Notes: generated by a model not told the origin, from the letters alone. A stretch of 7,400 nucleotides of DNA from Chloroflexota bacterium (GCA_023489135.1 JAMDCE010000247.1:1-7400); one strand, 5' to 3'; positions 1 to 3,983 are shown, counted from the first letter of the stretch. Made by a program: numbers and translations.

Positions 1-64
1 TGTTGAGATCCCTCGTCGCCGGGTACCCTCTGGGTGCCTCAGGATAACATATTGAGGGGGTCCG

Positions 65-394
65 ATGGCCAAACAGATCGTGATGTACTCCAGAACGAGC
101 TACTGACCCGACGTGGTTAGGGCCAGGGAGGTCCTTAGGAAGCTCGGGGTTACCTACCAGGAGATCGACGTAGAGAAGGATGAAGAGGCCGCGAGGAGGT
201 TGGAAAGCTGGAACAATGGATTCAGAAGCGTGCCCACCATCGTTATCGAGAGCGAAAGCGGAATTTCACTCGCTGCCGAAGGGCCGCCGGAAGGGAAGCC
301 GCGGAGCCCCAGGGGTTGGGATCGGGGCCCAATGATCACAGAGCCCAGCAGCGGTGAGCTGGAAGTCTTCCTGAGACGCCACGGGGTCATTTAG
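65..394 (+). CDS. Selenocysteine-containing glutaredoxin-like protein (in-frame TGA = Sec14)
   Basis: A small thioredoxin-fold thiol/selenol redox protein of 109 residues, presumably cytosolic. The frame opens at ATG 65 behind a good Shine-Dalgarno (GAGGGGG, 54-60) and runs to TAG 392-394 with one in-frame TGA at 104-106. The start (MAKQIVMYSRTSY) is the first beta strand of a glutaredoxin, and the TGA falls where CPxC begins, giving U14-P15-D16-V17. Downstream come the helix REVLRKLGV, the strand YQEIDVEKD, the cis-proline motif S55-V56-P57-T58, and a C-terminal ITEPSSGELEVFLRR segment after an insert of about 30 residues. The similarity is continuous on both sides of the TGA, and a SECIS-like hairpin follows, so I read it as Sec rather than stop. 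There is no Cys anywhere, so Sec would be the only redox residue. I recall an NCBI family called Uxx-star glutaredoxin-like (seleno)proteins that fits. Ordinary gene callers would report only a 93-residue fragment starting at GTG 113. The alternative is a pseudogene with a nonsense mutation. Confidence 0.85.
117..137 (+). promoter_or_regulatory. Bacterial SECIS-like stem-loop
   Basis: Directly after the TGA (104-106), bases 120-124 (GGGCC) pair with 130-134 (GGTCC), including one G-U, around the loop AGGGA (125-129). An A-U pair (119/135), a U-U mismatch and a further U-A pair (117/137) extend the stem. The first loop G is at 126, 19 nt beyond the TGA. Known bacterial SECIS elements have a G in the first two loop positions and lie roughly 16-37 nt downstream of the UGA, which fits. 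The SelB-binding role is inferred from these features. Confidence 0.7.
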
Positions 395-867
395 AGAGAT
401 CTCTCCCAATCATCCAGGGCTTGCTTGGTGCCCCAAAAAGCCAGTTCGGGATAGGCGCCGGGGGGGAACAACCCCACCTCCGAGGTCTCGTGCCCCACGG
501 CCGGGTCGCCGTCCACGACGGTCGCTATGAAGGTCACCAGGACCACCGGGTCGTCGGCACGAGAATAGATTCCCAGCAACCGGTCCAGGCGGACTTCGAC
601 AAGAGTCTCTTCCCTGACCTCCCGGACCGCCGCATCTTCAATGGTTTCACCCAGATCCACGTAGCCCGCCGGGAAATTCCACAGGCCGAGGCGTGGAGGT
701 ATGGCCCGGCGGCATAGCAGGACTCGACCATCCTTGACCGGGATGGCGCCCGCGGCTAGCTTCGGTCCCTGGAAATGAATGAAGCCGCAGTCAGGGCAGG
801 CCGGACGCATCCTGTCGAAGATAAGCTGCTCCTCCAGCGGAGCAGAGCACATTGGGCAATACTTCAT
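391..867 (-). CDS. Nudix hydrolase with N-terminal zinc ribbon
   Basis: A 158-residue Nudix hydrolase expected to cleave a nucleoside diphosphate linked to another moiety (X), such as ADP-ribose or NADH-type dinucleotides; the substrate cannot be read from sequence. The N-terminal zinc ribbon has C4-x2-C7 and C24-x2-C27, as in NudC-like and many ADP-ribose pyrophosphatase-like Nudix proteins. The Nudix box is G68-x5-E74-x7-R82-E83-V84-x-E86-E87, with all catalytic acidic residues present. The Gly normally found after EE-x is Leu89 here (EETLV), a mild deviation. The segment WNFPAGYVDLGE leading into the box is typical. The start is supported by AGAGGGG at 874-880 on the minus strand, 6 nt before the ATG. 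The stop overlaps the end of the convergent glutaredoxin-like gene by 4 bp, so the two transcripts share their 3' ends; no T-rich terminator lies between them. Confidence 0.93.
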   Translation of the reverse strand: MKYCPMCSAPLEEQLIFDRMRPACPDCGFIHFQGPKLAAGAIPVKDGRVLLCRRAIPPRLGLWNFPAGYVDLGETIEDAAVREVREETLVEVRLDRLLGIYSRADDPVVLVTFIATVVDGDPAVGHETSEVGLFPPGAYPELAFWGTKQALDDWERSL

Positions 868-941
868 TTCATTCCCCTCTAGTCAGTGCTACGCGCCCGT
901 CCCTTTCTCGCGCCCCTCTGCTCGAGGGCGAGCCTGAAGCC

Positions 942-947
942 ATTATA
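942..947 (-). promoter_or_regulatory. Possible -10 box for the Nudix gene
   Basis: On the minus strand this reads TATAAT, a perfect sigma70-type -10 hexamer about 75 nt upstream of the Nudix start codon. No good -35 is seen 16-18 nt further upstream (the hexamer there is TACGCG). A short inverted repeat (AACGCGT 963-969 with ACGCGTT 978-984, 8-nt loop) sits around the -35 position and could be an operator, but this is speculative. Confidence 0.35.
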
Positions 948-1087
948 ACCCACAAAACCGAAAACGCGTAGCGAGAGACGCGTTATATAAAGTCGTCGTT
1001 GAGAATGCCGTCGATAGGCCCAGCTCCGTATGTGGGTCTCGGCGCCTCGCTGGTGACGCGTGAGGCTCGGCCGCAGATGATTCGAGC

Positions 1088-1140
1088 GAAGGGCAATATG
1101 GAAGCCGCGCCCGGCGGGTGCGGCTTCCATATTGCCCTTC
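1088..1140. repeat. Long perfect inverted repeat (25-bp hairpin), possible terminator
   Basis: Arms 1088-1108 and 1120-1140 are perfectly complementary over 21 bp. The 11-nt centre adds a G-U pair and CCC/GGG (1110-1112 with 1116-1118), giving 25 pairs around a 3-nt loop. On the + strand it is followed by TTTCTTATT, so it could terminate + strand transcription. No + strand gene lies directly upstream, and on the minus strand no T-run follows. It lies in the 868-1254 intergenic space, where I see no gene. Its length and perfection suggest a mobile palindromic repeat as much as a simple terminator. Confidence 0.75.
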
Positions 1141-1177
1141 TTTCTTATTGGAGACAAACTCTGGCCAAGGAGACGCT

Positions 1178-1206
1178 TTCGCCGAAACCCCCGAGGTTTC
1201 GGCGAA
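1178..1206. repeat. 12-bp perfect hairpin downstream of the zinc-protein gene
   Basis: TTCGCCGAAACC (1178-1189) pairs perfectly with GGTTTCGGCGAA (1195-1206) around the loop CCCGA. It lies 49 bp beyond the stop of the minus-strand gene ending at 1255, so it could stabilise or end that transcript. Neither side has a T-tract, so a classical intrinsic terminator is not supported. Confidence 0.55.
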
Positions 1207-1254
1207 CTACCTCAATCGGGGTCGAAGGAAAGACGAAGGCCGGAAAGTCTGTGG

Positions 1255-1473
1255 CTAACCGGTCTCCCTTAGCTGGTAGGGCTGAGGGTATTCGGCCGCT
1301 TCCGGATGCCGGGCCAGGAACCCTTTCTCCCAGCACTCGGTGTGGTATTCAAAGAAGGCTCCGCCGCCGATATTCATTCTGGCGCCGCAAGCCTTGCAGA
1401 CGTCTTTGTGACATTCTCCGCAGCGGCCGATGACACGAACCGCCGTCGATCCGCAGTGGTGACAAGCGTCCAT
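1255..1473 (-). CDS. Small zinc-binding protein with eight-ligand (four-pair) zinc motif
   Basis: A 72-residue protein of unknown function. It carries C4-x2-C7, C18-x2-C21, C26-x2-C29 and H44-x2-C47, four ligand pairs that could bind two zinc ions. The order and spacing would allow a cross-brace (pairs 1+3 and 2+4), as in B-box, RING or FYVE-type folds, or two successive zinc ribbons. After the last pair comes a short helix-like EKGFLARHPEAAEY tail; there is no signal peptide or membrane segment. The start is supported by GAGGAG on the minus strand (about 1481-1486), 7-8 nt before ATG 1473. The Cys pattern and ribosome binding site favour this frame over the longer overlapping minus-strand frame that covers 1349-1801, which shows no protein-like composition. 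The gene stands alone, with no operon partner. A role in protein or nucleic-acid binding is only a guess from the fold type. Confidence 0.72.
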   Translation of the reverse strand: MDACHHCGSTAVRVIGRCGECHKDVCKACGARMNIGGGAFFEYHTECWEKGFLARHPEAAEYPQPYQLRETG

Positions 1474-1937
1474 GGTCTTGCTCCTCTACTAACACCAATT
1501 GCTTCTCAATGTCTCCTGATACCTTGCGGTTCCCTCTTGCTCGGCCGGTTGAGGTTTGAAAGTCTGAAGGTTCGGTCCTCAGAGCCTTCGAACCACGCAA
1601 CCTTATGACCTGCCAACAGACCTGTTTGGGCGGTTTTGACCGACGGGCTGCCCCCCTCAAACATTGGGCCTTTGTTGCACCAACTGGCCTGAGGCGTCCA
1701 CGGTCCGTCGAGGACCTACGACACCGCCCTTCGGGATCAGGCCCCTCCCGAGGCACCGCCACTGGCCACTCGCACCCCTTGGCCACTGCCGAGCCACTCA
1801 CGCCGGTTCATAGAAGAAAGTATAGGGCCCTTCTATTTCATTATTGTGAAAATCTCTGTTACAGAGCGATAATGGGGATGGATACCTGGACACGGGGAAG
1901 AAACGGATAATCCGCGTAGGGGCACGAAGAGAAACGA
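1474..1937. other. Long gap without a recognisable gene
   Basis: About 460 bp upstream of the small zinc-protein gene. Open frames cross it on both strands, but their translations are rich in Arg, Pro and Ser, lack domains and lack convincing ribosome binding sites. It contains several short hairpins (for example GGTCC/GGACC around 1703-1718), repeated GGCCACT words at about 1760-1795, and an AT-rich promoter-like patch near 1840-1875. On the minus strand TATACT lies at about 1820, which could start a transcript with a leader of more than 300 nt into the zinc-protein gene. I tested by eye for cobalamin, T-box, tmRNA and RNase P signatures and found none. Confidence 0.5.
1844..1873 (+). promoter_or_regulatory. 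Promoter-like sequence with palindrome in the spacer
   Basis: TTGTGA (1844-1849) and GATAAT (1868-1873) are separated by 18 bp. The spacer contains the palindrome CTCTG-TTA-CAGAG (1854-1866), an operator-like arrangement. No convincing + strand gene follows: only a 12-codon frame, then the hairpin at 1939 and convergent genes. It may be fortuitous or drive a short RNA. Confidence 0.3.
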
Positions 1938-1938
1938 A

Positions 1939-1983
1939 GGGTTAGGGGTTAACGCACCTTTCTAACCCATAACCCATAACCCC
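1939..1983. repeat. Hairpin repeat of TAACCC-type units, copy A; possible terminator of the response regulator
   Basis: GGGTTAGGGGTTA (1939-1951) pairs with TAACCCATAACCC (1963-1975) at 12 of 13 positions around an 11-nt loop, followed by a further ATAACCCC unit. Outer bases GTAGGGG (1916-1922) and CCCCTAC (1980-1986) are also complementary. It lies just beyond the stop of the minus-strand response regulator. Read on that strand, the hairpin is followed by TTCGTTTCT, so it may end that transcript. A close copy in the opposite orientation is at 3111-3161. Confidence 0.7.
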
Positions 1984-1993
1984 TACCAGGTCC

Positions 1994-2671
1994 TCACTTT
2001 TTGAACCGGTACCCCACTCCCCGCTCCGTGAGGATCAGGCGGGGAACCTTGGGATCCGGTTCGATCTTGTGGCGGATTCTGGTGATGTAGACGTCCACCT
2101 CACGGTCGGCGCCTTCGTAATCGTAGCCCCAAGCTCGGGTGGCCAGCTCGGTGCGGGTGAGAAGCTGGCCGCGATTGACCAGAAGGACGTTTAGCAGGTC
2201 AAACTCGCGACCGGAGAGGGCGACCTTGCGGCCATCGACCCGCAGCTCGTGGCGGAGCAGGCTGAAGGTGATGCCATCCACTTCGGCTTCTTCGTGGAAG
2301 CGCTGGCTTTGCTGAACGGCGCGGCGGCGGAGCACCGATTTCACCGCGGCCGTCAGTTGGCGCGGGCTGAAGGGCTTGAGGAGATAATAATCGGCCTGCT
2401 CCTCCAATCCCTCCAGGGCCCTATCTTCCAGGCTGCGATCGGCTAGAAGCACCAGGGGAATGTCGGCCTGGCCCCGCAGCAGGGAGCAAATGGAGAAACC
2501 GGTCTCCTGGTCGGTGGCGAGATCCACCAGGGCCAGATCGAGGCCCTCCTGCAAGCGTTCCTGGACCTGCTGGAACTCCTGGGCGCAGAAGAGTAGCCAG
2601 CCGCGATCCTCCAGCACGACGGAGATGGTCCGGGCGTAGTCGAGATCCTTTTCCACCAGAAGAGCGTGCAT
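1994..2671 (-). CDS. OmpR/PhoB-family response regulator (receiver + winged helix)
   Basis: A 225-residue cytosolic DNA-binding transcription regulator. Residues 1-115 form a receiver domain with putative phospho-acceptor D50 (in LALVDL) and the conserved K99-P100-F101. Residues about 128-225 form an OmpR-type winged helix: LSGREFDLLNVLL, the recognition helix region REVDVYITRIRHKI, and the wing ending LTERGVGYRF. Two receiver positions deviate. The acidic pair near the N-terminus is E7-K8 (usually two acids), and the switch Thr/Ser is A77 (in LVLLADRS). Both would weaken Mg2+-dependent phosphorylation or signal transmission, so the protein may act with little or no phosphorylation. No histidine kinase is nearby, so it is an orphan here. 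The ribosome binding site is weak (GAGAG, spacing about 7) and lies inside a heptamer repeat array. Family assignment is firm; the target genes are unknown. Confidence 0.95.
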   Translation of the reverse strand: MHALLVEKDLDYARTISVVLEDRGWLLFCAQEFQQVQERLQEGLDLALVDLATDQETGFSICSLLRGQADIPLVLLADRSLEDRALEGLEEQADYYLLKPFSPRQLTAAVKSVLRRRAVQQSQRFHEEAEVDGITFSLLRHELRVDGRKVALSGREFDLLNVLLVNRGQLLTRTELATRAWGYDYEGADREVDVYITRIRHKIEPDPKVPRLILTERGVGYRFKK

Positions 2672-2675
2672 TGGT

Positions 2676-2710
2676 AGCTCTCAACTCTCAGCGATCAGCC
2701 ATCAGCGGTC
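2676..2710 (-). repeat. Tandem heptamer array (five units), copy 1
   Basis: Five contiguous 7-bp units read on the minus strand as GACCGCT, GATGGCT, GATCGCT, GAGAGTT, GAGAGCT (consensus GANNGCT). The array starts 5 bp upstream of the response-regulator start codon, so that gene's ribosome binding site is made from the last unit. It resembles the short tandem heptanucleotide repeats known in cyanobacteria and other GC-moderate bacteria. The same unit recurs, inverted, at 3198-3225. Confidence 0.8.
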
Positions 2711-2724
2711 CGGCGTCCACTGTA

Positions 2725-2746
2725 GAGACGCAGCATGCTGCGTCTC
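2725..2746. repeat. 22-bp perfect palindrome
   Basis: The arm GAGACGCAGCA is followed directly by its exact reverse complement, with no loop base, and is preceded by TGTA. It belongs to a palindromic intergenic repeat type also seen at 2780-2795. It could extrude a cruciform or, in RNA, a tight hairpin. It lies upstream of the response-regulator gene. Confidence 0.85.
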
Positions 2747-2779
2747 CGCCGCAATAACTCGGCAACGCGATCCTGTAGG

Positions 2780-2795
2780 GCACGGCATGCCGTGC
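2780..2795. repeat. 16-bp perfect palindrome of the same type
   Basis: GCACGGCATGCCGTGC is a perfect palindrome preceded by TGTAGG, the same leading word (TGTAG) as the palindrome at 2725. Two neighbouring members with different arm sequence but the same layout indicate a dispersed repeat family, not chance. Confidence 0.8.
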
Positions 2796-2874
2796 GCGTG
2801 TCACACCTTACCAGCGCAATCGGCCGGGACGAAAGCGGCCTTTGCAGGTGGACACCCTCATTACCCTTTCCTGC

Positions 2875-2920
2875 CACCCTGAGCTCTTTAATTGTCACCC
2901 TGAGCGCAGCGAAGGGTCTC
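2875..2920 (+). repeat. CACCCTGAGC-type intergenic repeat
   Basis: CACCCTGAGC occurs at 2875-2884 and again at 2896-2905. The second copy continues as GCAGCGAAGGGTCTC to 2920. From memory, the longer unit (GTCACCCTGAGC followed by GCAGCGAAGGGTCTC) is a very common dispersed repeat in some environmental bacterial genomes, including Chloroflexota. CCCT near its start and AGGG near its end allow a short hairpin. Confidence 0.65.
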
Positions 2921-2981
2921 ACGTCTGCGTAAAGGCGCTTCGGTGCCGCAACCTAACGGGCTGCCTTCGCCCGCCCTGAAG

Positions 2982-3003
2982 GGGCAAACCTATGTGTTTG
3001 CCC
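2982..3003. repeat. Short hairpin repeat
   Basis: GGGCAAAC (2982-2989) pairs perfectly with GTTTGCCC (2996-3003) around a 6-nt loop. Its layout matches the next hairpin at 3028-3047 (GGCA-type stem, 6-nt loop), so the two are probably diverged members of one palindromic repeat family. Confidence 0.7.
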
Positions 3004-3027
3004 TCCATCTGCGAGTTCCCTCGCTTT

Positions 3028-3047
3028 GGCAGACACGCAGGTCTGCC
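3028..3047. repeat. Short hairpin repeat, second member
   Basis: GGCAGAC (3028-3034) pairs with GTCTGCC (3041-3047) around the loop ACGCAG, followed by CCTAC. Similar in layout to the hairpin at 2982-3003. Confidence 0.7.
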
Positions 3048-3070
3048 CCTACACGGAATTGCTCGCAGGG

Positions 3071-3190
3071 CGGGAACGAGGCTAGGCATCCACGAAGGTC
3101 AAAAGGGGATAAGGGTTATGGGTTGGAAAAGGTCCGTAGGCCCTTAACCCCTAACCCTTCGCCGCCCTTCGTGGATCTCGTTCTCGTCCC
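3071..3190. repeat. MITE-like nested inverted repeat, copy B of the TAACCC-type hairpin
   Basis: Three nested complementary pairs share one centre. The inner pair is AAGGGTTATGGGTT (3111-3124) with AACCCCTAACCCTT (3146-3159), 13 of 14 matching. The middle pair is ATCCACGAAGG (3088-3098) with CCTTCGTGGAT (3166-3176), perfect over 11 bp. An imperfect outer pair is GGGAACGAG (about 3072-3080) with CTCGTTC..CCC (about 3178-3190). There is no coding potential. The inner hairpin is nearly the reverse of copy A at 1939-1983, which argues for a dispersed, possibly transposable, element without its own transposase. Confidence 0.7.
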
Positions 3191-3197
3191 TCTTCCT

Positions 3198-3225
3198 GAC
3201 CGCTGACGGCTGAAAGCTGACCGCT
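3198..3225 (+). repeat. Tandem heptamer array (four units), copy 2
   Basis: Units GACCGCT, GACGGCT, GAAAGCT, GACCGCT follow without gaps. This is the same GANNGCT heptamer as at 2676-2710 but on the opposite strand. The two arrays therefore bound the repeat block 2711-3197 as inverted flanks. Confidence 0.8.
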
Positions 3226-3238
3226 CCGTAAACAACAA

Positions 3239-3263
3239 ATCCCCCAACACAGCGCTGGGGGAT
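3239..3263 (-). terminator. Intrinsic terminator of the tRNA operon
   Basis: ATCCCCCA (3239-3246) and TGGGGGAT (3256-3263) form a perfect 8-bp GC-rich stem around a 9-nt loop. On the minus strand the stem is followed by TTGTTGTTTACGG. It lies 20 nt beyond the CCA end of tRNA-Gly, the last gene of the minus-strand tRNA cluster. Confidence 0.85.
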
Positions 3264-3282
3264 CGCGAGAGTCGAACGAGGC

Positions 3283-3357
3283 TGGAGCGGAAGACGAGAT
3301 TCGAACTCGCGACCCTCTCCTTGGCAAGGAGATGCTCTACCACTGAGCCACTTCCGC
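3283..3357 (-). tRNA. tRNA-Gly (anticodon GCC), CCA encoded
   Basis: Read on the minus strand: acceptor GCGGAAG pairs with CTTCCGC, discriminator U, encoded CCA at 3285-3283. The D-loop is AGTGGTAG, the anticodon stem CTCCT/AGGAG with loop TGCCA region placing GCC at 34-36, and the T-arm has GTTCGAATC. It is the last tRNA of the operon, just before the terminator. Confidence 0.95.
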
Positions 3358-3366
3358 CTGTTCAGC

Positions 3367-3460
3367 GAACGTGGAGAGATGTAAGAAAAGTGACCGTCTG
3401 GGACGAGGGAAAAGCCTGGGCCGGTGGACCGGACAATTCCCCTCTTAGTTCTCCACGTTC
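3367..3460 (-). other. Inverted repeat enclosing the Phe-Gly tRNA spacer
   Basis: GAACGTGGAGA (3367-3377) and TCTCCACGTTC (3450-3460) are perfectly complementary over 11 bp. They enclose 72 nt, including an internal CCGG..CCGG stem around 3420-3432. In the precursor RNA this would form a long stem between tRNA-Phe and tRNA-Gly. It may guide processing. It lacks a T-loop motif, so it is not an extra tRNA. Confidence 0.55.
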
Positions 3461-3467
3461 TGGTAAA

Positions 3468-3543
3468 TGGTGCCGAGGGCCGGAATCGAACCGGCTACCC
3501 CCGCGTTTTCAGCGCGATGCTCTACCGAATGAGCTACCTCGGC
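3468..3543 (-). tRNA. tRNA-Phe (anticodon GAA), CCA encoded
   Basis: On the minus strand: acceptor GCCGAGG pairs with CCTCGGC, discriminator A, CCA encoded. The D-arm contains GCTCATTCGGTAGAGC, the anticodon loop is CTGAAAA (GAA at 34-36), and the T-arm is CCGGTTCGATTCCGG. The 21 bp covering its 3' end and the first bases beyond CCA recur inverted at 3780-3800. Confidence 0.95.
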
Positions 3544-3573
3544 AAGGTGCCTTGCTTGCTCTTAAAGACACCG

Positions 3574-3650
3574 TGGTGGGCGATACAGGGCTCGAACCTG
3601 TGACCTCGTGGATGTAAGCCACGCACTCTAACCAACTGAGCTAATCGCCC
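3574..3650 (-). tRNA. tRNA-Val (anticodon UAC), CCA encoded
   Basis: On the minus strand: acceptor GGGCGAT pairs with ATCGCCC, discriminator A, CCA encoded. The D-arm is GCTCAGTTGGTTAGAGT, the anticodon stem CGTGG/CCACG with loop CTTACAT, and the T-arm ACAGGTTCGAGCCCTGT. It lies close to the neighbouring tRNAs in the same orientation, consistent with one precursor. Confidence 0.95.
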
Positions 3651-3653
3651 ACT

Positions 3654-3741
3654 TGGTGCCGAGGATGGGATTTGAACCCATACAAGCTCAATGCTCACTA
3701 GCCCCTCAAGCTAGCGCGTCTGCCAATTCCGCCACCTCGGC
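3654..3741 (-). tRNA. tRNA-Leu (anticodon GAG), CCA encoded
   Basis: A class II tRNA of 85 nt plus CCA. Acceptor GCCGAGG pairs with CCTCGGC. The anticodon stem CTAGC/GCTAG holds loop TTGAGGG (GAG at 34-36). A long variable arm follows (TGAGCATTGAGCTTG), then the T-arm ATGGGTTCAAATCCCAT. It is the first gene of the minus-strand operon. Confidence 0.95.
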
Positions 3742-3766
3742 AAGGTTGCTTCTTGGAGCGAGTTTA

Positions 3767-3772
3767 ATTATA
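3767..3772 (-). promoter_or_regulatory. -10 box of the tRNA operon promoter
   Basis: The minus strand reads TATAAT 25 nt before the first tRNA (Leu), giving a short leader of under 20 nt. The expected -35 position (about 3790-3795) is occupied by GTGCCG, which lies inside the copied tRNA-Phe 3' end. The native -35 may have been replaced when that sequence arrived. Confidence 0.55.
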
Positions 3773-3779
3773 CGGTAGT

Positions 3780-3800
3780 TTCCGGCCCTCGGCACCATTT
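3780..3800 (+). other. tRNA-Phe 3'-end copy, probable att-site remnant
   Basis: These 21 bp match exactly the 3' end of tRNA-Phe plus CCA and three following T's (reverse complement of 3465-3485), in the opposite orientation. The rest of a tRNA is absent, so this is not a functional gene. Integrases commonly use the 3' end of tRNA genes as attachment sites and leave such fragments. It marks the point where tRNA genes give way to accessory genes. No integrase is in the window. Confidence 0.6.
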
Positions 3801-3945
3801 CGGGGGGGGTTATATATGATGCTTTCTCCATTAGCCACCTGACTCGGCAGTCAGCACATCGATTGGTCAGCGAGCCATTGCATCTGCGCCCCCCACCATT
3901 AGCCATCCCTAGATTTGTCGCCACGCCAGCGCTTGACCAGAAAGC

Positions 3946-3951
3946 TATAAT
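3946..3951 (+). promoter_or_regulatory. Possible -10 box upstream of the unknown gene
   Basis: TATAAT lies 32 nt before GTG 3984. A TTGACC at about 3933 is only 7 bp away, too close to serve as its -35, and no other -35 is apparent. The 3801-3945 stretch before it holds a small hairpin (CTGACT 3839-3844 with AGTCAG 3849-3854) and two CCATTAGCCA words, but no gene. Confidence 0.35.
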
Positions 3952-3983
3952 TGAGAGTATTTGAGACTGGCAGGTAGACGACA

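Noticed and set aside
21..39. Hairpin GGTACCC/GGGTGCC upstream of the selenoprotein gene
   Set aside because: Only 7-8 bp with a G-U pair and no T-run; too little to call a terminator or regulator at the window edge.
113..394. A 93-residue protein starting at GTG 113
   Set aside because: It lacks the first beta strand and the active site of the fold; the upstream frame with good SD and homology shows the real start is ATG 65 with TGA read through.
394..405. 12-bp palindrome GAGAGATCTCTC at the convergent gene ends
   Set aside because: It has no loop and no T-tract, and lies in the coding end of the Nudix gene; probably coincidental.
1349..1801. 150-codon minus-strand frame
   Set aside because: It overlaps the zinc-protein gene in another frame, is dominated by Arg/Ser/Pro, and has no domain or ribosome binding site.
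1735..1810. Cobalamin-riboswitch-like words (CCGCCACTGG, GAGCCACT)
   Set aside because: The other conserved B12-riboswitch blocks (GGTGC, GGGAA, ACCTGCC) are missing and no relevant gene follows.
1939..1983. Telomere-like TTAGGG/TAACCC repeats
   Set aside because: Only a few imperfect units arranged as a hairpin within a bacterial context; not a telomere.
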